Origin: CAZQLE01 sp964593905
GTDB lineage: Bacteria; Chloroflexota; Anaerolineae; Anaerolineales; Anaerolineaceae
Direction of reading: 5' to 3'
Length of the DNA: 11,577 nt
Assembly (NCBI GenBank): GCA_964593905.1
Contig: CAZQLE010000129.1
Location: 1 to 11,577, forward strand
In this document: piece after piece, positions 1 through 5,933 of the stretch
Layout: every line of letters starts with the position of its first letter
Position numbering within the stretch: the first letter of the stretch is position 1
The notes under the pieces: model-generated
What the model was told of the DNA's origin: nothing
Database searches by the model: none
The model's input: only the letters and a program-made list of their open reading frames with translations
Translations under genes and position numbers: made by a program

Positions 1-516
1 GGATTTACCGGCATTGGGAACCCCGACAATGCCAATATCTGCGATCAGTTTAAGTTCCAGACGCAGGTTCAATTCTTCAGATGGGGCCCCTTTTTCTGCT
101 ACCTGGGGGGCCTGGTTGCTGGCAGACACAAAACGCGCATTCCCCCGGCCGCCCCGGCCGCCCTTGCAAACCAGCAGTTGCTGACCCGGCTGGGTTAAAT
201 CACCCAGCAGTTTGCCCGTATCCAGATCATAAACCACCGTTCCGCCCGGAACCGGAATCACCAGATCAGGCGCAGAACGACCGGTCATATTCGACGTGCC
301 GCCTTTTTCGCCGTCTTTAGCAATATACTTCGCTTTGTGATGAAAAGAAGAAAGCGTATTCAGCTTGGGATTGACCTCAAAAATCACATCCCCGCCGCGT
401 CCCCCATCACCGCCATCCGGCCCGCCGCGATTCACATATTTTTCACGGTGAAAATGCACAAAACCATTGCCACCCTTGCCAGACCGGACGTAAATCTTGA
501 TTTCATCTACAAACAT
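1..516 (-). CDS. obgE: Obg-family ribosome-assembly GTPase, N-terminal part (gene cut by window edge)
   Basis: Obg/CgtA GTPases bind the 50S subunit late in its assembly and link ribosome maturation to GTP and ppGpp levels. The 172 codons present start MFVDEIKIYVRSGKGGNGF and hold the whole glycine-rich Obg fold: GGPDGGDGGRGGD near residues 32-44 and a second glycine run, KGGRGGRGNARF, near 118-129. A linker (LRLELKLIADIGIVG) leads into the G1/P-loop VPNAGKS, where the window ends. The rest of the G domain and any C-terminal Obg domain therefore lie outside to the left. The ATG at 514-516 is preceded by a weak AGCAGG ribosome site 8 bases away, and no in-frame alternative start fits better. 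It is the last minus-strand gene seen, separated from its upstream neighbour by a terminator, so it probably has its own promoter. Identification rests on motifs and is very secure. Confidence 0.96.
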   Translation of the reverse strand, partial: MFVDEIKIYVRSGKGGNGFVHFHREKYVNRGGPDGGDGGRGGDVIFEVNPKLNTLSSFHHKAKYIAKDGEKGGTSNMTGRSAPDLVIPVPGGTVVYDLDTGKLLGDLTQPGQQLLVCKGGRGGRGNARFVSASNQAPQVAEKGAPSEELNLRLELKLIADIGIVGVPNAGKS

Positions 517-537
517 GTTCTTAACCTGCTCTTTTAC

Positions 538-560
538 AAAAAATAAGACCCAGAAGGATC
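538..560 (-). terminator. Possible attenuator hairpin in the obgE leader
   Basis: On the minus strand GATCC-TTCT-GGGTC forms a short 5-bp hairpin (one G-U pair) followed directly by TTATTTTTT, the layout of a weak intrinsic terminator. It sits about 20 bases before the obgE start codon and inside its predicted leader, so it could act as an attenuator. The stem is short, and the T-run may only be AT-rich sequence next to the ribosome site. Confidence 0.25.
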
Positions 561-617
561 AACCCCCAACCATTGCGGGGCTTTCGCTGTCAAAATTCGG
601 GAGTACCCCGGTCTGTC

Positions 618-626
618 ATTCTACCA
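618..626 (-). promoter_or_regulatory. Extended -10 promoter element for obgE
   Basis: The minus strand reads TGGTAGAAT, an extended -10 (TGn plus TAGAAT, one mismatch to TATAAT). It lies immediately downstream of the preceding gene's terminator. No good -35 is visible, which is usual for extended -10 promoters. Transcription would begin near 611 and give a leader of about 95 bases. The same motif precedes argS, rpsT and the CpXC gene. Confidence 0.5.
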
Positions 627-627
627 T

Positions 628-661
628 AAAAAACCGGGGCCGACCCTGTGCGGCCGGCCCC
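628..661 (-). terminator. Rho-independent terminator after the COG2403 gene
   Basis: On the minus strand GGGGCCG (complement of 655-661) pairs perfectly with CGGCCCC (complement of 636-642) around a 12-base loop, followed by GG and then TTTTTT at 633-628. It lies about 35 bases past the stop codon at 696 and separates that gene from obgE. Confidence 0.85.
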
Positions 662-695
662 AATCTCGTGATTATGAATCAATAACCAGTACGGC

Positions 696-2015
696 TTACT
701 TGGCGAACTTCTTTTTCAAAATATCTTCCAGGGTCGGTTGGCCGATCTCTTGCAGTTCGTAACGAACGCGCTGCATGGGTTTGGTCACTTTAATGACCCG
801 GGTGATATCGATCGGGGTAGCCGAAATGACCAGATCCACATCTGCGCGGGCAATGGTGGCTTCCAAATCGCGCGTCTGGGCATCGCCATACCCCATGGCG
901 GGCAAAATGGGCCCGGTATTCGGATATTTCTTATAGGTGTCAATGATCGAGCCCACTGCATAGGGCCGGGGGTCCACAATCTCGGCTGCGCCAAAGCGGC
1001 GGGCCGCCACATAACCGGCGCCATAGGCCATTTCGCCATGGGTCAGGGTCGGGCCGTCTTCAATGACCAGCACCCGCTTGCCCAGAATTTCTTCCGGGTT
1101 ATCGACAAACAACGGTGAAGCGGCTTCGATCACCTGGGCGGTGGGGTTCAGTTTGCGGGCCGATTCGCGCACTGCAATGACATCATCCGGTTTTGCGGTG
1201 TCAACCTTGTTGACCACAAACACATCGGCCAGGTTGACATTGGTCTCACCGGGGTAATAACGCACTTCGTGCCCGGGGCGATGGGGGTCGAGAACAACAA
1301 TGGAGAGGTCGGGTACATAGAACGAAAAATCATTATTCCCGCCATCCCACAACACAATATCCACTTCCTGTTCAGCCTGGCGCAAAATCGCTTCGTAATC
1401 CACACCGGCATACACAATCACACCATTATCAAGGTGCGGTTCATATTCTTCCCGCTCCTCAATGGTGCATTCGTGTTTATCCAGATCTTCATACGTGGCA
1501 AAACGCTGTACCTTTTGTTTCACCAGATCGCCGTAAGGCATTGGGTGGCGAATTGCGGCCACTTTGTAGCCCATTTCCCGCAAAATAAGAGAAACCCGGC
1601 GGGTGGTCTGGCTTTTTCCTGAACCGGTGCGAATGGCACACACCGACACCACCGGTTTTACCGATTTAATCTGGGTGTGCTTGGTGCCCATCTGCATAAA
1701 GTCGGCCCCGGCTGCATTCACCAGGGCAGCTTTGTGACCGATATATTCATGCGGCACATCGCTGTAAGAGAAAACCACCAGGTCCACCTGATTTTCTTTA
1801 ATCAGGCGCACCAGATCGCTCTCGGGGAAAATCGGAATACCAGCAGGATACAAATCACCGGCCAATTCTTTGGGGTATTTACGCCCATCGATATTGGGAA
1901 TTTGGGTCGCCGTAAACGCCACCACCTGATATTGCGCATTGCCGCGAAAATAGGTGTTGAAGTTGTGAAAATCGCGCCCGGCGGCGCCCATGATAATGGT
2001 GCGAATGGGGGTCAT
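696..2015 (-). CDS. Cyclic 2,3-diphosphoglycerate synthetase-like P-loop protein (COG2403, 'predicted GTPase')
   Basis: The 439-residue protein opens with a Rossmann-like segment (IIMGAAGRDFHNFN, residues 7-20). A P-loop follows, TGSGKSQ at about 130-136, then RHPMPYGD near 156-163, a Walker-B-like WDGGNND at about 223-229 and NKVD at 269-272. This layout fits the COG2403 family, which includes archaeal cyclic 2,3-diphosphoglycerate synthetase (cpgS of Methanothermus). That enzyme uses ATP to close 2,3-diphosphoglycerate into the thermoprotectant cDPG. Whether this bacterial member makes cDPG or is a nucleotide-dependent enzyme of other function cannot be told from sequence. The reading frame stays open to an ATG at 2081, but I chose the ATG at 2013-2015: TTAGGAG lies 11 bases upstream and the conserved fold starts right after it. 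It is monocistronic, between argS and a terminator. It shares a metabolite neighbourhood with nearby gap and pgk but not an operon. Confidence 0.8.
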   Translation of the reverse strand: MTPIRTIIMGAAGRDFHNFNTYFRGNAQYQVVAFTATQIPNIDGRKYPKELAGDLYPAGIPIFPESDLVRLIKENQVDLVVFSYSDVPHEYIGHKAALVNAAGADFMQMGTKHTQIKSVKPVVSVCAIRTGSGKSQTTRRVSLILREMGYKVAAIRHPMPYGDLVKQKVQRFATYEDLDKHECTIEEREEYEPHLDNGVIVYAGVDYEAILRQAEQEVDIVLWDGGNNDFSFYVPDLSIVVLDPHRPGHEVRYYPGETNVNLADVFVVNKVDTAKPDDVIAVRESARKLNPTAQVIEAASPLFVDNPEEILGKRVLVIEDGPTLTHGEMAYGAGYVAARRFGAAEIVDPRPYAVGSIIDTYKKYPNTGPILPAMGYGDAQTRDLEATIARADVDLVISATPIDITRVIKVTKPMQRVRYELQEIGQPTLEDILKKKFAK

Positions 2016-2026
2016 AACCTTATGTT

Positions 2027-2033
2027 CTCCTAA
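2027..2033 (-). promoter_or_regulatory. Ribosome binding site that fixes the start of the COG2403 gene
   Basis: The minus strand reads TTAGGAG, 11 bases before the ATG at 2015. The spacing is a little long but the match is good. It argues against the upstream ATG at 2081, whose 22 extra codons overlap predicted RNA stems and do not resemble the family's N-terminus. Confidence 0.55.
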
Positions 2034-2037
2034 CCAG

Positions 2038-2119
2038 AATATTGGGTTTTGACCTGGAGGGACATTCGCCGCCTTGCTCAAGGCCTCCAGTTTGTCGATT
2101 AGATCTAATATCCAATATT
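2038..2119 (-). promoter_or_regulatory. Branched secondary structure in the leader of the COG2403 gene
   Basis: On the minus strand AATATTGG (complement of 2112-2119) can pair with CCAATATT (complement of 2038-2045), enclosing three elements. These are the 12-base perfect palindrome ATTAGATCTAAT (2098-2109), an outer stem CTGGAGG/CCTCCAG (2084-2090 with 2054-2060), and nested in it CCTT-GAGC-AAGG (2072-2083). The ribosome site lies just outside the closing stem. No transcription start could be placed, so it is unknown whether the whole element is in the mRNA. Some arms could instead be protein-binding dyads. Confidence 0.4.
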
Positions 2120-2171
2120 ACCCGATTCCTTGCCACTGGCATATAGTCATTTGTCAGTGGAAGTCGGGTAA
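2118..2171 (-). promoter_or_regulatory. Long interrupted dyad after argS (no T-run)
   Basis: TTACCCGA (2118-2125) and TCGGGTAA (2164-2171) form a perfect 8-bp outer stem. CCACTG (2133-2138) and CAGTGG (2155-2160) form a 6-bp inner stem. The dyad begins about a dozen bases after the argS stop codon. It could terminate or protect the argS message, but no U-tract follows on either strand, so a factor-dependent end, a 3' mRNA stabiliser or an operator for the next gene are all open. Its edge shares two bases with the leader stem of the COG2403 gene, so the two folds compete slightly. Confidence 0.45.
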
Positions 2172-2183
2172 AATCTTCCTCCA

Positions 2184-3953
2184 CTACATTACATCCGGCG
2201 CCGGAATGCCCAGCAACGCCAGTGAATTTTTAATGGCCTGGCGGGCTGAAGCGACCAGATGCAGACGCACCTCGCGCACATTGGGTTCAGCTTGCAGCAC
2301 CGGACACTGGTTGTAAAAGTCGTTGAACGCCCTTGCCAGATCATAAGCCAGGTTGGCAATATGCAGCGGTTTATATTCCTTGGCGGCCCGTTGAATCTCT
2401 TTGGGCAGCCGTGAAATTTGCTCCACCAGTTCAATTTCGGCCTGAATCAGTTCATAATCCGGGGCAATTCCGGCAGACAGTTGCCCGACACCCGCCTTGC
2501 GCAAAATGCTGTTCGCCCGCACAAATGCATACTGAATATACGGGGCGGCCTGCCCGTTGAAATCCAAAGCGGTTTCCCAGTCAAAGGTGACAATTTTGGT
2601 ATTCTCGCGCGCCAGCAAAGGATAGCGAATCGCGCCCAGGGCCACTGCACGGGCCACATTTTGTTGCTGCACAGGAGACAGATCGGGGTTTTTGGTTTCC
2701 ACAATCGCCAACGCGCGCCGTGTGGCTTCATTAACCAGATCTTGCAGCAGCACCACCGTGCCATCGCGTGAAGACATGGTCACATTGCCGGGCAGATTAA
2801 CAATCTCATAAGCCAGGTGGTAACAGTCTTTGGCCCATTCGTAGCCCATCAATTCCAGTGTCTTGAAGATCTGCTGCATATATAAAGACTGGCGCACGTC
2901 AATCACATAAACCGAGCGGTTAAGCTTGAACTGCTCAAATTTCTTAATCGCCAGCGGAATATCTTTGGTGGCATAAAGCGAAGTGCCATCGGAACGCAAA
3001 ATAACCAGCACGCGATACTTCTCTTTGGTGCCCAGCAGTTCATCGAGGTTAATAATCACCGCGCCATCCGGTCGTTCATCTCTGGCGATGCCCCGGGCAA
3101 TCATCTCGGTCACCAGATCTTTGCCAGAATCTTCCACTTCACTTTCATAATAGAAATGATCAAACCGCACGCCCAGCATGTCATAGGTCTGATTAAACCC
3201 CTGCATGCTCCATTCGCGGCTTTCTTCCCACAACTTCACCACATCTGCATCGCGCCGGTCCCAGCGGCCAAACAAAGCCCGCACCTCCGTCTGAGCATCG
3301 GGTTCACTTTCGTAGCGGCGATCTGCCTCGGCATACAGCTCACCCAGCCAGCGCACTTTATCAGCCGCCGGCTGTTCACCGGCATGATATTTCATGTAAT
3401 TCCACAACCATTTGATGACATGCAGGCCAATATCACCAATATAATTGGCACGCACAACCTCATAACCCGCATTTGTAAGAATCGTAGCCACTGAATCGCC
3501 CAGAAACATGGTGCGCAGATGACCGACATGAAAAGCCTTATGCGTGTTGGGCTGCGAAAACTCCACCATCACCCGTTCGCCTTTGGGGCTGCCAATGCCA
3601 TAGGCATCCCCTTGCGAAAGGACCGCATCGACTACACGCCGGGTGTAATCGGCTGTTGAGAAATAGAGGTTGAGGTAGCCCTTAACCACTTCCACCCGCT
3701 CAAAACCCGCCGGGGTGCCCATTTCTGCCACGGCTGCCTGGGCAATCTCCTGGGCATGCTGCCCGACATTCACTTTGATATCGCGCTGACGGGCATCTTC
3801 AGCCGCCATTTGAAAAAAGGAGGTCGAAATACCCCAGTGGCCGCTAAATGGAATCCAGCTCCAGTTTAACGCCGGGCGCGGGTATCCATGATTGGCGCAA
3901 AACGCCAGGATCTTCTCTTCAACTTGCTTTTGCTCTAATTCAAACATCGCCAT
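2184..3953 (-). CDS. argS: Arginyl-tRNA synthetase (class I)
   Basis: ArgRS charges tRNA-Arg with arginine, using ATP, in the cytosol. The 589-residue length is normal for the family. Residues 1-100 are the N-terminal Add domain that contacts the tRNA elbow. The HIGH-type signature is HVGH at 142-145, within a typical THKAFHVGHLRTMFLGD context. The KMSK-like loop is the non-canonical MSSRDG (393-398), as often seen in ArgRS. The C-terminus from about 450 is the DALR anticodon-binding domain (YIQYAFVRANSILRK, later YDLARAFNDFY). Two ATGs lie six bases apart: 3953 abuts AAGGG with no spacing, whereas 3947 has that sequence about six bases upstream, so translation may really begin at MFELEQ. A TGGTATAAT promoter lies just upstream, and an rpsT terminator isolates the gene from its neighbour. 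No arginine-responsive leader is visible, since the leader is only about 20 bases long. Confidence 0.97.
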   Translation of the reverse strand: MAMFELEQKQVEEKILAFCANHGYPRPALNWSWIPFSGHWGISTSFFQMAAEDARQRDIKVNVGQHAQEIAQAAVAEMGTPAGFERVEVVKGYLNLYFSTADYTRRVVDAVLSQGDAYGIGSPKGERVMVEFSQPNTHKAFHVGHLRTMFLGDSVATILTNAGYEVVRANYIGDIGLHVIKWLWNYMKYHAGEQPAADKVRWLGELYAEADRRYESEPDAQTEVRALFGRWDRRDADVVKLWEESREWSMQGFNQTYDMLGVRFDHFYYESEVEDSGKDLVTEMIARGIARDERPDGAVIINLDELLGTKEKYRVLVILRSDGTSLYATKDIPLAIKKFEQFKLNRSVYVIDVRQSLYMQQIFKTLELMGYEWAKDCYHLAYEIVNLPGNVTMSSRDGTVVLLQDLVNEATRRALAIVETKNPDLSPVQQQNVARAVALGAIRYPLLARENTKIVTFDWETALDFNGQAAPYIQYAFVRANSILRKAGVGQLSAGIAPDYELIQAEIELVEQISRLPKEIQRAAKEYKPLHIANLAYDLARAFNDFYNQCPVLQAEPNVREVRLHLVASARQAIKNSLALLGIPAPDVM

Positions 3954-3978
3954 CCCTTATGGTTGTGGTGTGGTCGAA

Positions 3979-3987
3979 ATTATACCA
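3979..3987 (-). promoter_or_regulatory. Extended -10 promoter for argS
   Basis: The minus strand reads TGGTATAAT, a perfect extended -10. A weak TTTTGA about 16 bases upstream could serve as -35. Initiation is expected near 3972, about 20 bases before the start codon. Confidence 0.75.
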
Positions 3988-4091
3988 TTACGCGTCCAGA
4001 TCAAAAACAGGCAAGACCTTAACAGTTCAGGCTGCAGAGGTGAAATCTGTGCAAGATACCAGAACCATTTAGCGTTTTGTCGGGCACAAAA

Positions 4092-4125
4092 CACAAAAGC
4101 AGGAGCAAAAGGCTCCCGCTTTGTG
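4092..4125 (-). terminator. Rho-independent terminator after rpsT
   Basis: On the minus strand CACAAAGCGGGAGC folds with GCTCCTGCTTTTGTG around a CTTTT loop, with one mismatch or bulge, followed by T-rich TTTTGTG. It starts 25 bases after the rpsT stop codon and about 105 bases before the argS promoter. The bases between (3988-4091) hold nothing I can recognise. Confidence 0.8.
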
Positions 4126-4149
4126 ATGACAAATTAAGGCAGAACTGGT

Positions 4150-4413
4150 TTACTTGCTCAGAGCAGCCAGACGTTTCATCAGGCGGCCCTTACGGCGCGA
4201 AGCGTTATTCTTGTGAATAACACCCTTCTGAGCAGCAACATCCAACGCGCTAATCGCCTTCAAAACGGCTTCGGCCGAATTTTCAGGTTCCTGAACCAGA
4301 GCCACGCGGGCCTTATTCACCGCGGTGCGGGCTGCACCACGATAGATGCGGTTCTGAATACGTTTCTTTTCGTTCTGCTTATTGCGCTTAATTGCGGACT
4401 TAATGTTAGCCAA
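4150..4413 (-). CDS. rpsT: 30S ribosomal protein S20
   Basis: S20 is a small basic three-helix protein that binds 16S rRNA early in 30S assembly. The 87-residue product begins MANIKSAIKRNKQNEKKR and carries the typical conserved KGVIHKNNASRRKGRLMKR near 64-82. Its length is standard. The start codon is TTG (4411-4413), preceded by a strong GGAGG six bases upstream, and no ATG is available in frame. A UUG start is also used by E. coli rpsT, where it contributes to translational autorepression by S20; whether that holds here is inference. The gene stands alone between its own promoter and terminator, with a leader of about 158 bases that can fold extensively. Confidence 0.97.
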   Translation of the reverse strand: MANIKSAIKRNKQNEKKRIQNRIYRGAARTAVNKARVALVQEPENSAEAVLKAISALDVAAQKGVIHKNNASRRKGRLMKRLAALSK

Positions 4414-4419
4414 GGTCTT
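4414..4419 (-). promoter_or_regulatory. Spacer between rpsT Shine-Dalgarno and its TTG start
   Basis: The minus strand reads AAGACC between GGAGG (complement of 4420-4424) and the TTG at 4411-4413. This near-ideal Shine-Dalgarno and spacing decide in favour of the rare TTG start codon. Confidence 0.7.
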
Positions 4420-4491
4420 CCTCCAAAAAATTCATTCGAAACAGCAGTTGAAAGAAAATAGAGAGTTCTCATTCAAACCGCTTTTTTGCGT

Positions 4492-4566
4492 CCTGCCTCA
4501 CGGCGGACAACCCGATTATCGGGCTACTGCGCAGTCCGCAATGGACCTGGCGCAGAGACTGAGAGG
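4492..4566 (-). promoter_or_regulatory. Structured 5' leader of rpsT, candidate cis-regulatory RNA
   Basis: The minus-strand transcript can form a three-way junction. P1 is CCTCTCA (complement of 4560-4566) with TGAG-gc-AGG (complement of 4492-4500). P2 is CTGCGC-cag-GTCC with GGAC-t-GCGCAG (4527-4555, loop ATTGC). P3 is CCCGA-TAA-TCGGG (4511-4523). A competing fold pairs GCGGAC (complement of 4534-4539) with GTCCGC (complement of 4503-4508), which would break P2. P1 begins within a few bases of the predicted transcription start near 4571. A two-state leader on a ribosomal protein gene suggests autoregulation by S20 or another signal. I do not recognise the fold as a named family. Confidence 0.5.
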
Positions 4567-4577
4567 TGGCAAGCGAG

Positions 4578-4586
4578 ATTATACCA
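4578..4586 (-). promoter_or_regulatory. Extended -10 promoter for rpsT
   Basis: The minus strand reads TGGTATAAT, a perfect extended -10, placed between the pgk terminator and the rpsT leader. Initiation is expected near 4571. The flanks (TTTATGG before it, CTCG after it) resemble those of the obgE and argS promoters. Confidence 0.75.
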
Positions 4587-4596
4587 TAAATCAAGA

Positions 4597-4646
4597 AAAA
4601 CAAAGCGGCAGGTTTGAGCAATTCAATTGGAGAAACCTGCCGCTTT
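4597..4646 (-). terminator. Strong terminator after pgk
   Basis: A perfect 14-bp inverted repeat, AAAGCGGCAGGTTT (4602-4615) with AAACCTGCCGCTTT (4633-4646), encloses a 17-base loop. On the minus strand it is followed by GTTTTTC. It starts about 10 bases past the pgk stop codon and ends the yvcK-gap-pgk unit before the rpsT promoter. A T-run on the other side makes it look bidirectional, though no plus-strand gene runs into it. Confidence 0.9.
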
Positions 4647-4656
4647 TTCCATTCAA

Positions 4657-5835
4657 TTACTTATCCTGAAGGGCAGCAACGCCGGGCAGAGCCAGACCTT
4701 CGAGCATTTCCAACGAAGCGCCACCGCCAGTGGAAATGTGGGTAATCTTATCGGCCAGACCAGACATCTGAATTGCGGCCACCGATTCACCGCCGCCGAT
4801 GACGCTGATGGCGCTGCTTTCAGCCACGGCCTTCGCCACCCCATAAGTGCCGGCAGCAAATTCAGAGAATTCAAAGACACCCATCGGGCCATTCCAGACC
4901 ACCGTCCCGGCCCCGGCGATCACTTTGGTGAATGCAGCCACAGTCTCCGGGCCAATATCCAAAATCCGCCAGCCGTCTTCCACCGGGCCCATCGGAACAG
5001 TCTTCTTCTGAGCTTCATTTTCAAATTTATCAGCCACAACCACATCCACCGGCAGGCGCAGCTTGCCGCCGCTGACTTGCAGCAGTTCTTTAGCGGTTGC
5101 AATCGCATCTTCTTCAACCAGAGAATCACCCACCGGGTAACCCTGGGCTTTAAAGAAGGTGTTTGCCATGCCGCCGCCAATTAAAACCGCATCGGCTTTG
5201 GTTAACAGGTTTTTGATCACACCAATCTTATCGCTGATCTTCGCACCGCCCAAAATTGCCACAAACGGCCGTTTCGGGTTTTCCACAGCCTGACCCAGGT
5301 ATTGAATTTCTTTCTCGAGCAAGAAACCGGCAACGCCGGGAAGGGTCTTGGTTACACCCTCGGTTGAGGCGTGGGCGCGGTGGGCAGTGCCAAAAGCGTC
5401 ATTGACATATAAATCAGCCAGAGAAGCCATCTGCCGCGAAAATTCAGCATCATTGGCTTCTTCTTCGGCATGGAAGCGGGTGTTTTCGAGCACCAGAACT
5501 TCACCCGGTTTCAAATTTTTTGCGGCTGCTTCAGCCACCGGCCCCACGCAATCTTCGGCAAATTTCACTGTGCGCCCCATCAGGGTGCCCAGATATTCAG
5601 CCACCGGCTGCATGGTATATTTCGGGTCGGGGCCGCCCTTGGGACGGCCAAGGTGCGAAGCCAGGATCAACGCAGCGCCCTGATCCAGCAGGTAATTCAA
5701 GGTAGGCAGCGCTGCCCGAAGTCGGGTATCGTCCAGCATCTTGCCATCCTTAAATTTAACGTTGAAATCAACGCGGACGAGAACTCGTTTTCCCTTCACA
5801 TCAATATCGCGTACAGTTTTTTTATTGAATGACAT
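4657..5835 (-). CDS. pgk: Phosphoglycerate kinase
   Basis: PGK transfers phosphate from 1,3-bisphosphoglycerate to ADP in glycolysis and runs in reverse in gluconeogenesis. The 392-residue length is standard. Visible motifs: RVDFN at 21-25 and HLGRP at 61-65 (substrate side), GGAKISDK at 196-203, GGGMANTF near 220-227, WNGPMGVFE near 314-322, and the C-terminal STGGGASLEMLEG near 368-380. Two positions depart from the usual consensus: VK instead of VP after RVDFN, and GGGES (347-351) where an aspartate normally contacts the Mg-nucleotide (GGGDS/T). The fold is otherwise intact, so I expect an active enzyme. The ATG at 5833-5835 has AGGAGG five bases upstream. It follows gap in the same direction after 98 bases with no promoter seen, so the two are probably co-transcribed. 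No tpiA follows; the operon ends in a terminator. Confidence 0.97.
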   Translation of the reverse strand: MSFNKKTVRDIDVKGKRVLVRVDFNVKFKDGKMLDDTRLRAALPTLNYLLDQGAALILASHLGRPKGGPDPKYTMQPVAEYLGTLMGRTVKFAEDCVGPVAEAAAKNLKPGEVLVLENTRFHAEEEANDAEFSRQMASLADLYVNDAFGTAHRAHASTEGVTKTLPGVAGFLLEKEIQYLGQAVENPKRPFVAILGGAKISDKIGVIKNLLTKADAVLIGGGMANTFFKAQGYPVGDSLVEEDAIATAKELLQVSGGKLRLPVDVVVADKFENEAQKKTVPMGPVEDGWRILDIGPETVAAFTKVIAGAGTVVWNGPMGVFEFSEFAAGTYGVAKAVAESSAISVIGGGESVAAIQMSGLADKITHISTGGGASLEMLEGLALPGVAALQDK

Positions 5836-5858
5836 CGCTTCCTCCTGTCTTTATTTCA

Positions 5859-5911
5859 ACATCATGCGTAATCAGACACGTTCGTATAAAACGGTTGATT
5901 ACGCATGATGT
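5859..5911 (-). repeat. 16-bp perfect inverted repeat between gap and pgk
   Basis: ACATCATGCGTAATCA (5859-5874) and TGATTACGCATGATGT (5896-5911) are exact reverse complements separated by 21 bases. The loop itself can form a small CGTT/AACG stem. It starts about 22 bases past the gap stop codon. No T-run follows on the minus strand, so a simple terminator is unlikely. An intercistronic mRNA hairpin that sets gap versus pgk message levels, a processing site or an operator are the options. Confidence 0.7.
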
Positions 5912-5933
5912 CTGATCTTATCTTATCGCCAGA

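Noticed and set aside
738..1118. 126-codon plus-strand open frame opposite the COG2403 gene
   Set aside because: It is a shadow of the real minus-strand gene, with no supporting motif or start signal.
2016..2081. 22-codon upstream extension of the COG2403 gene from an ATG at 2081
   Set aside because: It overlaps predicted leader stems, does not resemble the family N-terminus, and the ATG at 2015 has its own TTAGGAG.
4627..5184. 185-codon plus-strand open frame opposite pgk
   Set aside because: It is antisense to a clear pgk, has no recognisable motif, and such long antisense frames arise from codon bias.
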